A stretch of 44,457 nt of DNA from assembly GCA_026996855.1 (NCBI GenBank), contig JALWJZ010000064.1, positions 1 to 44,457 of the forward strand. The letters are read 5' to 3'. The DNA comes from Anaerolineales bacterium. GTDB lineage: Bacteria; Chloroflexota; Anaerolineae; Anaerolineales; DRMV01. Shown here piece by piece: positions 1 through 7,645 of this stretch; within the stretch, counting starts at the first letter, position 1, and the number at the start of each line of letters is the position of its first letter. A model generated the notes under the pieces. It did not search any database and was not told the DNA's origin. It was given only the letters and a program-made list of their open reading frames with translations. Made by a program: the position numbers and the translations under genes.

Positions 1-183
1 GCGCACCGTGGGTGTGGGAGTGGGGGAAGGCAAAGGGGAAGGTGAAGCCGTGGGAAACGCCGGAGCCTGAAGGGTTCGCGGTGGAAGCAAGGAAGGCGTC
101 GGGGAAGGGGCAACAGGGGCGCCGCGACAGGCTGCAAGGCCCCCCAGCACCACCAGGAGGAAAGCAAACAGGCGTTCCTTCAT
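1..183 (-). CDS. Lipoprotein, N-terminal fragment (runs off left edge)
   Basis: An ATG at 183 opens 61 codons that stay open to base 1, so only the N-terminus is visible. It has a short basic start (MKER), a hydrophobic stretch and a lipobox LAAC with the cysteine at residue 19, so export and lipidation are expected. After the cysteine comes a linker rich in proline, threonine and serine (SPTP, PSPTPTPT), common in surface lipoproteins of Anaerolineae-type bacteria. The functional domain lies outside the window and cannot be named. It starts 47 bases after the YwiC-like gene and may be the last gene visible of the same minus-strand operon. Confidence 0.75.
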   Translation of the reverse strand, partial: MKERLFAFLLVVLGGLAACRGAPVAPSPTPSLLPPRTLQAPAFPTASPSPLPSPTPTPTVR

Positions 184-230
184 CTTCCAGCACACCTCTG
201 ACGGACGCGACCCGCAACCGGCCAAGCAGG

Positions 231-1049
231 CTACTCCCAGGTCATCAGAAACAACCCGGTGAACAGGGCGTAAATCAGCAACTGACGAAGACCGATGCGA
301 GTCGGGCGCTGCCCCACCGCGGGTGCGAAGACCGTTCCCCAAACCACCTCCGCGGCCTGCAAAGCAAAGGGGAGCCATAACCAAGGCGAAACCTGGCCCG
401 CCAGGTCTGCCGCGCCCACCACCGCCAGGGTGAAAAAGGTGTAAAGCAAAGCCCGCCAGCCGTGCCGCACCCGCTCTTGCCAGGGGGGCAGGGCCGCCCA
501 GGTGCGTTGCTCCAGTCGCACGAAAATGTACACGATGGCCACCGAAGACTGCAACCACAGCAAGAACCACAGCCACCAGGCATGGCTCACGTAACGGCCC
601 TGGGCCACCCACACCGCGGCTGGCGCGGCCAGGGCCATGATGCCCGCGGCCACCAGGTCCAGGGTCATCTGCCGCCGCTCCCGGCGGGCCGCGACCAGGG
701 CCAGGTACCAGGCCAGCACCAACACCCCTGGAACGGCCAGGTAAAGCAAGAAGGTATGGCCCCGTTGCAACAACCACAGCACCGCGGCCAAACCAACGGC
801 CCCGTAAAGCAACACCCCCGCCAGGGCAGGGCGCAGGTCCTTGCGGGGGCGGCGACCCACCCACACCTTCACCAGCACGGTCAGGGGCTGCCGGGCAAAA
901 AACGCGGCCAGTGCGGCCACGGTGAGCGCCAGGCTATCCAGGTTCCACTTGCCGCCAAGCACCAAGCCGATGAGCAAAGGTGCCAGGAACATCATCCAGG
1001 CACCGTGTTCTTGAGGCAAAAGAATGTGTTTCGGGAACGAACGACGCAC
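231..1049 (-). CDS. YwiC-like multi-pass membrane protein
   Basis: 272 residues with about seven or eight hydrophobic segments separated by short basic loops. The N-terminal HILLPQEHGAWMMF block, with its QEHG motif, is the signature of the YwiC-like family, whose function is unknown. The start is a GTG at 1049: AAGGAGG lies seven bases upstream and no ATG fits better. Length matches the family. It follows miaA in the same direction with a 126-base gap, so it may share that transcript. Family assignment is secure from the motif; the transported or modified substrate is not known. Confidence 0.82.
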   Translation of the reverse strand: MRRSFPKHILLPQEHGAWMMFLAPLLIGLVLGGKWNLDSLALTVAALAAFFARQPLTVLVKVWVGRRPRKDLRPALAGVLLYGAVGLAAVLWLLQRGHTFLLYLAVPGVLVLAWYLALVAARRERRQMTLDLVAAGIMALAAPAAVWVAQGRYVSHAWWLWFLLWLQSSVAIVYIFVRLEQRTWAALPPWQERVRHGWRALLYTFFTLAVVGAADLAGQVSPWLWLPFALQAAEVVWGTVFAPAVGQRPTRIGLRQLLIYALFTGLFLMTWE

Positions 1050-1175
1050 GAAGGAGCCTCCTTGACCGTCGAAGATTGCATTCTCTCACATTTTAGGGAA
1101 GAGAGGAGGAATCGGGCACGTAGGTTTTCACAAGAACGAGCATCCCGGCCTGGGAAAGGGTGGAAGCGCATCCCC

Positions 1176-2171
1176 CTAACCTTCGGCCCGGAGGCTTTTC
1201 GACGAAGCCAGCCATTCCCGAATCAAAGGGAGCATGTCCTCCGCCACCCGAGGGTGCGCCCGGAACCAATGGATGCGGGGGTCGGAGCGCCGGAACCAAT
1301 TGGCCTGACGGCGCACGAACTGCCGGGTGCGCTTGCGAATTTGCCCCACCGCCTCCTCCCAGGTCATCCGACCCTGCAAATACGCGGCCAGTTCCGCATA
1401 GCCGATGCCGGACATGGCAGGCAGTTCCGGCCCATAGCCCTGCGCCAACAAGCGCCGGACCTCGTCCAGCCACCCGGCCCGGAGCATGGCGTCGATGCGC
1501 TCGTCGATGCGGCGGTACAGTTCCTCCCGGGGCCGCCACAAGCCCAGGATGAGGATGCGGTAAGGGGGAGGGTGCTTGGTGCGCTGTTGCGAAAAGGGCC
1601 GTCCCGTGGCGAAAATCACCTCCAGCGCCCGCACGATGCGCCGGAGATTGCGGGGCTGCACCAGCCCGGCCACCCCCGGGTCCAACAACAGCAGTTTGCG
1701 GTACAGGGCTTCGGGGCCGATTTCCCGCCCCCAGCCCTCCAAAGCCTCCCGAAGTCGGGGGTTCGGGGGCACGCGAGGCACCTGCCACCCTTCCACCACG
1801 GCCCACACATACTGTCCCGTTCCCCCCACCAACAAAGGCAGGCGCCCCCGGCCCACGATGTCTTCGATGGCCCGGTAGGCTGCATCCTGATACTGGGCCA
1901 GGGACCAGGTCTCATTGGGGTCCACCACGTCGATGAGGTGATGAGGCACCCGGCGCCGCTCCTCGGGCGTGGGCTTGGCCGTGCCGATGTCCATCCCCCG
2001 GTAGAGCAGGCGAGAATCCGCGGAGACGATTTCCCCACCCAGTTGCTCGGCCAGTTGCAAGGACACCTGGGTCTTGCCCACCGCGGTGGGACCTACCAGC
2101 ACCAGCAGGGGCGCGCCGGGCGTGAGGGAGGGGCGAAGCGGAGCGGCTTGGGAAGGAGACGGCTCGGCCAT
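1176..2171 (-). CDS. miaA: tRNA dimethylallyltransferase MiaA
   Basis: MiaA transfers a dimethylallyl group from DMAPP to N6 of A37 in tRNAs reading UNN codons. The 331-residue product shows the P-loop GPTAVGKT near residue 25, the DSRLLYRGMDIGTAKP block that contacts tRNA and substrate, and VGGTGQY in the isoprenyl-binding region. The usual DSRQ is DSRL here. The ATG at 2171 is chosen because an upstream extension encodes an unrelated Trp-rich stretch overlapping yraN, and the previous stop ends only four bases before this ATG. It is translationally close to yraN upstream. Length is normal for the family. Confidence 0.95.
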   Translation of the reverse strand: MAEPSPSQAAPLRPSLTPGAPLLVLVGPTAVGKTQVSLQLAEQLGGEIVSADSRLLYRGMDIGTAKPTPEERRRVPHHLIDVVDPNETWSLAQYQDAAYRAIEDIVGRGRLPLLVGGTGQYVWAVVEGWQVPRVPPNPRLREALEGWGREIGPEALYRKLLLLDPGVAGLVQPRNLRRIVRALEVIFATGRPFSQQRTKHPPPYRILILGLWRPREELYRRIDERIDAMLRAGWLDEVRRLLAQGYGPELPAMSGIGYAELAAYLQGRMTWEEAVGQIRKRTRQFVRRQANWFRRSDPRIHWFRAHPRVAEDMLPLIREWLASSKSLRAEG

Positions 2172-2175
2172 GACC

Positions 2176-2559
2176 TTACTCCAGGGTCTCCGGGCCGTAG
2201 TCCACGCCTTCGAAATGGCGGATTTGGGGCCGCCCGCGGCCCACCACAATGGCCACCACGTCAATGCGCCAGGTCACGTCTTCGGGCTGGCCGCGGTCTT
2301 CCAGCCAATGCAACGCGGCCTGGTACAGCCGTCGCCATTTCCCCGGGGTGACGGCCTCCTCGGGCCAGCCCCAGGCGGTGCTGCGGCGGGTTTTGACTTC
2401 AACAAACACCCACGTATCCCCATCTCGGGCCACGATGTCGATTTCCCCCGCGGGGGTACGCACGTTCCGGGCGTGGATTTCCCACCCGCGTCGGTGCAAG
2501 AAGCGGACGGCCAGGTCTTCCCCAAAACGGGCCAGGGCCTGTCGGTCTCGTGAAGCCAT
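2176..2559 (-). CDS. YraN/UPF0102 family nuclease-fold protein
   Basis: 127 residues from the ATG at 2559; a TTG seven codons upstream is possible but has no ribosome site. The core GEIDIVARDG followed by VFVEVKTR is the PD-(D/E)xK nuclease-like signature of the UPF0102/YraN family: D in the first strand, then E-x-K. The N-terminal part (GEDLAVRFLHRRGWEI) is also typical. Members are widespread and often sit with replication or RNA-processing genes; the biochemical role is not settled. It lies between the GT4 gene and miaA with short gaps, in a probable operon. Confidence 0.9.
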   Translation of the reverse strand: MASRDRQALARFGEDLAVRFLHRRGWEIHARNVRTPAGEIDIVARDGDTWVFVEVKTRRSTAWGWPEEAVTPGKWRRLYQAALHWLEDRGQPEDVTWRIDVVAIVVGRGRPQIRHFEGVDYGPETLE

Positions 2560-2616
2560 GGCGCGCACCCCTTCGGTCAAAAGAAGCGGACGGAAAGGGA
2601 TAAAACCGGTGTTCCC

Positions 2617-3834
2617 TTACTGCACCGCGGAGGCGTCGCGGCCCCAAAGCATCAGCCAGCGCCGAAGCCGAAGGCCCAGGGAGGGCCGGAACGCCGCGCG
2701 TTTGGCTTGCAAAGAGGTGTAAAGGTCTTCCAGAAGGCTGGCGGTGCGGTGAATGTCGAACTCCTTCGCCACTTCGCGCGCGTTCCCGGCCATGCGCTTT
2801 CGCAAATCCGGCTCGCTCACCAGGCGGCTCATGGCCGCGGACAGGGCCGCGGCGTCGTTTTCCACCAGAAAACCCGAGTGCTCGTGGCGCACCACGTCTT
2901 CCACGCCGGGCGCGCGGATGGCCACCACGGGCAGCCCCGCGGCATGGGCCTCGATGACGGAAAGGGGGTGCACCTCGGTCAGGGAAGCCGTGGCGAACAC
3001 GTCACACGCGCTCAGATAACCGGGCACCTGCTCATAAGGCACCAAGCCGGCAAAAAGCACCCGGTCGTCCAGGCGAAAGGCTTCCACCTGGGCTTCCAGG
3101 TTCTTCCGTTCCGGTCCATCGCCAATGAACAAAAAGCGTGCGTTCGGATGCACCTGGGCCACCGCGGCAAAGGCCCGCAACAGCAGGCCCAGGTTCTTCT
3201 CCGGTGCCATCCGCCCCAGGTAGACGAACACCACGTGGTCCTCCTGGAAGCCCCATGCGCGGCGGTCGTGCGGGGTCACGTTCTGAAAACGGGTCAGGTC
3301 AATGCCGTTGGGAATCACGTGAATGGGAGCGTCCACGTCCAGCCGCTCCAACATGGCCTTCACGCCAGGGGAAGGCGCGACCACCGCGTCCACTTCCCGG
3401 CAGAAACGAGGCAGATACGTACGCAGCAGGGTGTCGCCCAGGGTCGGGGGCAGCAAGGGCAGATACGCCCGCATGTACAGGTCGTAGCGGGTGTGGTTGG
3501 TGAACACCACAGGTATGCCCCAGGGCTTGCCATAGCGCAACGCCAGTTGGCCGCTCAAAAAGGGGTGATGGGTGTGCAACACGTCCATTTGAATCAAAAG
3601 GCGCCGGGCCGCGGGGGTATGGCGAAAGTTGAAGGTGATGCTTTGCGCCCGCACGCGCAGGGAGAACCCCGGCGAACGAACGACCCGCTCGTCGTCCTCC
3701 GGGTGCGGCTCGCCAAAGGTGAACACGTACACCTCGTGCCCGCGCGCCTCCAAGGCCTGCCGTACCAGGTCGATGTGATTCGTCACCCCGCTGATGTGGG
3801 GCCGATACAGGTCGGCCAGCATCCCAATCCGCAT
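2617..3834 (-). CDS. GT4 family glycosyltransferase
   Basis: 405-residue GT-B fold glycosyltransferase of family 4. The N-terminal acceptor domain has GVTNHIDLVRQALEARGHEV and an HTHHPFLSG block. The C-terminal nucleotide-sugar domain has YLGRMAPEKNLGLLLRAF and the EHPL-type end motif EVHPLSVIEAHAAGLP, with the retaining-enzyme glutamates. The HTHHPF and TNHTRYD blocks resemble diacylglycerol glucosyltransferases, so a membrane glycolipid product is possible, but this is inference. The start at 3834 has GGGAGG nine bases upstream. It is the first gene of the minus-strand cluster, just downstream of the tRNA-Ser terminator. Confidence 0.88.
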   Translation of the reverse strand: MRIGMLADLYRPHISGVTNHIDLVRQALEARGHEVYVFTFGEPHPEDDERVVRSPGFSLRVRAQSITFNFRHTPAARRLLIQMDVLHTHHPFLSGQLALRYGKPWGIPVVFTNHTRYDLYMRAYLPLLPPTLGDTLLRTYLPRFCREVDAVVAPSPGVKAMLERLDVDAPIHVIPNGIDLTRFQNVTPHDRRAWGFQEDHVVFVYLGRMAPEKNLGLLLRAFAAVAQVHPNARFLFIGDGPERKNLEAQVEAFRLDDRVLFAGLVPYEQVPGYLSACDVFATASLTEVHPLSVIEAHAAGLPVVAIRAPGVEDVVRHEHSGFLVENDAAALSAAMSRLVSEPDLRKRMAGNAREVAKEFDIHRTASLLEDLYTSLQAKRAAFRPSLGLRLRRWLMLWGRDASAVQ

Positions 3835-3895
3835 GGAAAACGCCTCCCTTGGCCTTGAGTGGTCACCATTGTACCCTATGCCCTGGTTCCGGCCG

Positions 3896-3931
3896 AAAAA
3901 ACAAAAGGCACGGCCTTTTTCCAGCCGTGCC
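3896..3931 (-). terminator. Intrinsic terminator after tRNA-Ser
   Basis: Read on the minus strand, an 8-bp stem GGCACGGC/GCCGTGCC (arms 3924-3931 and 3907-3914, nine-base loop) is followed by TTTTGTTTTTT. It begins six bases beyond the tRNA 3' end, so it ends the tRNA transcript before the GT4 gene. Confidence 0.88.
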
Positions 3932-3936
3932 GGGAG

Positions 3937-4025
3937 CGGAGAGGGCGGGATTCGAACCCGCGAGGCCCCGTTAGGGGCCTACCCGCTCTCCAGGCGGGCG
4001 CGCTCGGCCACTACGCGACCTCTCC
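3937..4025 (-). tRNA. tRNA-Ser (anticodon GGA)
   Basis: An 89-base class II tRNA. The acceptor stem pairs GGAGAGG (4019-4025) with CCTCTCC (3938-3944), and the discriminator base is G at 3937. The anticodon loop CTGGAGA gives anticodon GGA, reading UCC and UCU. The long variable arm GGCCCC-TAAC-GGGGCC is typical of serine tRNAs. The T arm has GGTTCGAATCC. No CCA is encoded. It has its own promoter and terminator. Confidence 0.95.
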
Positions 4026-4037
4026 GTGGCGTCCTCT

Positions 4038-4065
4038 ATTATACCCATCCAGCCGGGGAAAACAA
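4038..4065 (-). promoter_or_regulatory. Sigma-70 type promoter of tRNA-Ser
   Basis: On the minus strand a perfect -10 TATAAT (4038-4043) lies 12 bases before the tRNA 5' end. A weak -35 TTGTTT (4060-4065) sits at 16-base spacing. Position and the perfect -10 make this the likely tRNA promoter. Confidence 0.75.
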
Positions 4066-4110
4066 TTCGCGTTTTCCGCGAAACAGGCGTCTTGCATGTT
4101 CTAACAAAGA

Positions 4111-4224
4111 CTCACACAGAGCCACGGAGAACACGGAGTATCCGCTGGAGAAGACCCACATTTCTCTGTGTTCTCTGTGAATGCGATGGCTTTTGCCGCT
4201 TTTGTTGGATTTTGAAAAACGCGT
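4111..4224 (-). repeat. Dispersed ~120 bp repeat, copy 1
   Basis: Read on the minus strand this begins with CGCGTTTTTCAAAAT and an AAAGCGGCAAAAGCCATCGC block. It continues into CACAGAGAACACAGAGAAA and ends with CTCCGTGTTCTCCGTGGC. The CACAGAGAACACAGAG and CTCCGTG..CTCCGTG parts are partly complementary and can form an imperfect hairpin. The same order of blocks recurs at 12265-12390 and 12990-13109 on the plus strand. It lies between the tRNA promoter and the 3' end of deoC. No coding function is apparent. Confidence 0.85.
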
Positions 4225-4246
4225 GTCCGCGAAAGGCACCCGCACC

Positions 4247-5050
4247 TCATCCACCGGCCTTCCGGGCCTCTTCCATGATGCGGTCCCCCGCGCTGGTGCC
4301 CAGGCGGTTGGCCCCGGCCTCGATCATGGCCAAGGCCTGCTCGTAGGTGCGAATCCCCCCGGCCGCCTTGACGCCCATCTCCGGCCCCACGACGCGGCGC
4401 ATCAAGCGCACGTCTTCCAGGCTGGCCCCGCGCGGTCCGAAGCCGGTGGACGTCTTCACATAGTCCGCGCCCGCGGCTTTGGCCAGGCGGCAGGCCCGGA
4501 CGATTTCGTCTTCCGTCAACAGGCCGGTTTCCAAAATCACCTTGACCCGCGCGCCGCCGGCGTGGGCGTGCTCCACCACCGCGGCCATGTCCTGGTAGAC
4601 CTTCTGATCCTGCCCGGCCTTGAGCCACCCCACGTTGAGCACCATGTCGATTTCCGCGGCGCCGTCGTGCAGGGCCTGCAGGGTTTCGTACACCTTGGCC
4701 GTGGTGGTCGTATTCCCCAAGGGGAAACCCACTACCGTGCAGACCCGCACCTCGGTGCCCGCGAGCAAATCCGCGGCCAGGGCCACGTACGCGGGCGGCA
4801 CACACACCGCGGCGAAGCCCCAGCGCCGGGCGGCCTGGCACAGGGCCTCGATGTCCTGAGGGGTGGTTTGGGGCTTGAGCATGGTGTGGTCGATGTAACG
4901 GGCCAGGGTTTCCGGGCCGGGCGGGGGCAGGGGCGCTTCCGTCCGTTGCCAGCGGGCCGTGCGCCAGCCACCGGCCCACCGAGCCACCAGCAAGGCCGGT
5001 TCCCGGTCGTCGAAGCGTTCCTGTTCCGGTTGGGGCCAGGGGGAAGTCAT
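4247..5050 (-). CDS. deoC: Deoxyribose-phosphate aldolase DeoC
   Basis: DeoC splits 2-deoxyribose 5-phosphate into glyceraldehyde 3-phosphate and acetaldehyde during deoxynucleoside breakdown, in the cytoplasm. The TIM-barrel signatures are all present: IDHTMLKP near residue 52, CTVVGFPLG, EIDMVLNVGWL with the catalytic Asp, DYVKTSTGF with the Schiff-base Lys, and VKAAGGIRT with the second catalytic Lys. The ATG at 5050 has AGGAG upstream. The product (267 residues) carries about 46 extra residues before the barrel compared with common ~220-residue enzymes, so a later start cannot be excluded. It stands alone among its pathway genes in this window. Confidence 0.95.
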   Translation of the reverse strand: MTSPWPQPEQERFDDREPALLVARWAGGWRTARWQRTEAPLPPPGPETLARYIDHTMLKPQTTPQDIEALCQAARRWGFAAVCVPPAYVALAADLLAGTEVRVCTVVGFPLGNTTTTAKVYETLQALHDGAAEIDMVLNVGWLKAGQDQKVYQDMAAVVEHAHAGGARVKVILETGLLTEDEIVRACRLAKAAGADYVKTSTGFGPRGASLEDVRLMRRVVGPEMGVKAAGGIRTYEQALAMIEAGANRLGTSAGDRIMEEARKAGG

Positions 5051-5065
5051 GGGGCAACTCCTGTT

Positions 5066-5152
5066 TTGGTGGATGGTCGATGGCCGTTGGCCGGTGGATG
5101 TTGGCCATTGGCCGTTCGCCGTTGGCCGATGGATGTTGGCCGTTCGTCGTGA
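5066..5152. repeat. Degenerate TTGGCCG/GATGTTGGCC tandem repeat
   Basis: The spacer upstream of deoC is built from short imperfect units such as GGCCGTTGGCC, GGTGGATGTTGGCC and GGCCGATGGATGTTGGCC. The pattern is low complexity with no open frame of its own worth calling. It separates gatB from deoC and leaves little room for a deoC promoter. Confidence 0.7.
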
Positions 5153-5197
5153 TGGCAGAGCACTGCGTTTCCAGGCGGCTCCTGAGGTGCCGCCCGC

Positions 5198-6622
5198 TCA
5201 CCCTTCCAACAACCGCCGCAAGATGGCCTGCACCTCTTTGGGGTTGGCCCGGCCGCGGGTTTCCCGCATCACCTGGCCCACGAACCAGCCCAAAAGGCCC
5301 GTTTTGCCGGCGCGGTATTTGGCCGCCTCCTCGGGATGCTCGGCCACGATGCGGGCGCACAGAGCCTCCAGGGCCGCGGTATCCTGCATCTGGGCCAGGC
5401 CCTCGGCCTCCACGATGGCCTTGGGGTCCTGGTCCCGCGCCTGCACCAGGGGGACCAACTTCTTGAGCGCGTTCTTGTGGATGACCCCGGCATCCACCAG
5501 TTGCAGCATGGCGGCCAGGCGGGCTGGTGTCACCCGCAAATCCTCCCAGGTCAATTTCTGCTCGTTCATCAGCCGCAGCACCTGGTTGATGACCAGGTTG
5601 GCCACGGCCTTGGCCGGCCCGCGATAGGCCTGCACCGCGGCCTCGAAGTAGTCGGCCAGCGCCCGCTCGCCGGTGAGCACCCGGGCATCGTACTCGGTGA
5701 GGCCGTATTCCTCCTGGAAACGCTTCGCCCGCTCCCAGGGCAGTTCGGGCAACGACGCCGCAATCTCGTCCAACCAGGCCCGGTCGATTTCCAGGGGGAG
5801 CAGGTCCGGCTCCCGGAAGTAGCGGTAATCGGCCTCGGTCTCCTTACCCCGCATTTTGCGCAGCACCCGGGCGTGCTCGTCCCATTCCAGGGTCCAGGGT
5901 TCGATTTCCCCGCCCGCCTCCAACACCTCGATTTGCCGGCGGATTTCCTGCTCCACCGCGGGGCGCATCAGGTCGATGAGGTTCACGTTCTTGATTTCCG
6001 TCTTCTGGCCCAGGGCCGTGCTCCCTTTGGGCCGCACCGAGACGTTCACGTCGCAGCGGATGTGCCCCCGCTCCATGTGGCCCTTGGAAACGTCCAGCCA
6101 GCGGACCAGTTGCCGCAGCCTTTCCAGAAACTGCGCGGCCTCCTCGGGCGAGCGCAGGTCCGGTTCGGTGACCAGTTCGATGAGGGGCACGCCGCACCGG
6201 TTGAAATCGATGTAGCGCCGGCCGGCCTCCCGCCTGGTCTTGCCCGCGTCTTCCTCCAGGTGAAGGCGGTGGATGCGGATGCGCCGGCCGTCTTCCAGGG
6301 GAAGCGCGCCGCCCGTGGCCAGGGGTTGGTCGTACTGGGAAATCTGGTACCCCTTGGGCAGGTCCGGGTAGAAGTAGTTCTTGCGGGCGAAGTAGGAAAC
6401 CGGGGCCACCCGCGCGTCCAGGGCCAGGGCCAGGCGCAGGGCCTTTTCCACCGCGGCCCGGTTGAGCACCGGCAGCACGCCGGGATGCCCGGTGCACACG
6501 GGGCAGATGTGGGTGTTGGGTTCGGCCAGCCAGGGGTCCGCGGAGCAACTGCAGAAAATCTTGCTCCGGGTGTTCAACTGGATGTGGATTTCCAGCCCGA
6601 TGACGGCTTCGTAGGCGGTCAT
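5198..6622 (-). CDS. gatB: Asp-tRNA(Asn)/Glu-tRNA(Gln) amidotransferase subunit B
   Basis: GatB is the kinase-like, tRNA-binding subunit of GatCAB, which amidates misacylated Glu-tRNA(Gln) and Asp-tRNA(Asn). The N-terminus IGLEIHIQLNT, the zinc-type cysteines in FCSCS and CPVCTGHPG, and the blocks YFYPDLPKGYQISQYD, DFNRCGVPLIELVTEPD and RCDVNVSVRP are family signatures. The tail is the YqeY-like helical tRNA-binding domain (PKEVQAILRRLLEG). 474 residues is the normal length. The start at 6622 has GAGGTAGGAAC upstream. gatA and gatC are not adjacent, so the complex is encoded at more than one locus. Confidence 0.97.
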   Translation of the reverse strand: MTAYEAVIGLEIHIQLNTRSKIFCSCSADPWLAEPNTHICPVCTGHPGVLPVLNRAAVEKALRLALALDARVAPVSYFARKNYFYPDLPKGYQISQYDQPLATGGALPLEDGRRIRIHRLHLEEDAGKTRREAGRRYIDFNRCGVPLIELVTEPDLRSPEEAAQFLERLRQLVRWLDVSKGHMERGHIRCDVNVSVRPKGSTALGQKTEIKNVNLIDLMRPAVEQEIRRQIEVLEAGGEIEPWTLEWDEHARVLRKMRGKETEADYRYFREPDLLPLEIDRAWLDEIAASLPELPWERAKRFQEEYGLTEYDARVLTGERALADYFEAAVQAYRGPAKAVANLVINQVLRLMNEQKLTWEDLRVTPARLAAMLQLVDAGVIHKNALKKLVPLVQARDQDPKAIVEAEGLAQMQDTAALEALCARIVAEHPEEAAKYRAGKTGLLGWFVGQVMRETRGRANPKEVQAILRRLLEG

Positions 6623-6664
6623 GTTCCTACCTCAAAGGCAAAGGATGGCTCCGGGGCGGGCTTT

Positions 6665-6982
6665 TCATTTCCAGGCCTTGAGCAAAAAACCGATGCCCAG
6701 GCCCAGGAGGAGGGCGGCCCACAGTTTCAGAGAAAGCAGGTCAAAATTGTTCAAAAGCAACACCACCCCCAAGACGAACACCACGGTGCCCAGGACCACG
6801 TCGTGGGCGCCCGGCTCGCGGAAGTAACGCACCAGGGATTGCCCACCCCAGTACACCAAAAGCAGGGGCCACAGGCGGGCCAGCCAGTCGAGGAGGTCCA
6901 CCTGGACCCCGCCCACACCGGCCTCGGCCAGGCCCCAGGCCAGGAAGAACAGGCCCAACAGCACCAAAACCCACCGTCGCAT
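6665..6982 (-). CDS. Small LiaF-like (DUF5668-type) membrane protein
   Basis: 105 residues from the ATG at 6982, with GGGAGG upstream; an upstream extension of 26 codons has no ribosome site. There are about four hydrophobic segments: VLVLLGLFFLAWGLAE, WPLLLVYWGG, VLGTVVFVLGVVLLL and LWAALLLGLGIGFLL. The LARLWPLLLVYWG and LGVVLLLNN patterns resemble the N-terminal membrane domain of LiaF/DUF5668 proteins, which take part in cell-envelope stress responses. The assignment rests on this pattern only. It precedes gatB by 42 bases and is probably cotranscribed. Confidence 0.65.
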   Translation of the reverse strand: MRRWVLVLLGLFFLAWGLAEAGVGGVQVDLLDWLARLWPLLLVYWGGQSLVRYFREPGAHDVVLGTVVFVLGVVLLLNNFDLLSLKLWAALLLGLGIGFLLKAWK

Positions 6983-7075
6983 GGGTACCTCCCGCAGATG
7001 GCGTTTCAACCCACGGTCTTGCCCGAATTGTAACCCAAGACGGGGGAATTTTTGGTGCAATGGAAGGGGGCAGAT

Positions 7076-7258
7076 GTTCGCGGTCAGTGGGCAGGTGTCA
7101 GATATCAGCCGTCAGCGGGCAGTAGGCGCGACCACTCGGTCGCTCGTCAGCCAAATTTGGGGCTGCGGTGGCTCGACACGGTCGGGGAGGCAGCGCCGCA
7201 TATCCAGGTGTCAGGTATCAGGTGTCAGGCGTCAGGTGCCAGGTGTCAGGTGTCAGGG
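7076..7258. repeat. GTCAG-type low-complexity repeat cluster
   Basis: The spacer between the four-helix-bundle gene and the LiaF-like gene holds GGTCAGTGGGCAGGTGTCAG, then ATATCAGCCGTCAGCGGGCAG. From 7205 it carries a near-tandem run of AGGTGTCAGG units. The same GTCAG/CTGAC vocabulary recurs at 7650-7690 and 8157-8226, both inside the neighbouring gene, and at 28212-28290. The repeat just touches the end of the four-helix-bundle gene. No gene is seen between 6983 and 7252. Confidence 0.8.
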
Positions 7259-7630
7259 GGTGGGTGGGCGCGGTTCGCGGCGGCGCAGGGTTTTCAGCAG
7301 GCCGGTCAACATGCGCTTGATTTCCACTACGGCCGCGTGCAAGGCGGTGTACGTGGCCGGGTCCACATAGCCCAACTCGCGGGCGAAGAGCAGCAAATAC
7401 TCGCACTCGCTGGCCGAACCCAGGGCCATGTCCAGAAAACGGACGAATTGCGCGTCGCTATCGTAACCGCAGCCTTCGGCAATGTTGGTGGGGATGGACA
7501 GGGCCGCCCGCTGCAACTGACTGGTCAGCCCGTATTGCTCCGTGCGCGGGAAGGATTCACAGGCCCTGTACACCGCCAGGGCAAAAGCGTGGCTCTTCTC
7601 CCAGACCTTCAACGAGCGGAAATCCCGCAT
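7253..7630 (-). CDS. Four-helix-bundle (23S rRNA IVP/S23) family protein
   Basis: 125 residues with the family hallmarks FRSLKVWEKSHAFALAVYRA, QYGLTSQLQRAALSIPTNIAEG and FLDMALGSASECEYLL, which form a helical bundle that assembles as a pentamer in solved relatives. Function is unknown. A divergent branch of the same fold is the Avd accessory protein of diversity-generating retroelements, but this sequence reads like the generic branch. The ATG at 7630 has GGAGG five bases upstream. It begins 15 bases after the stop of the NACHT-FGE gene, so the two are almost certainly cotranscribed. Its last codons (PRPPTP) run into the GTCAG repeat. Confidence 0.85.
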   Translation of the reverse strand: MRDFRSLKVWEKSHAFALAVYRACESFPRTEQYGLTSQLQRAALSIPTNIAEGCGYDSDAQFVRFLDMALGSASECEYLLLFARELGYVDPATYTALHAAVVEIKRMLTGLLKTLRRREPRPPTP

Positions 7631-7645
7631 CCTCACCTCCAGCTG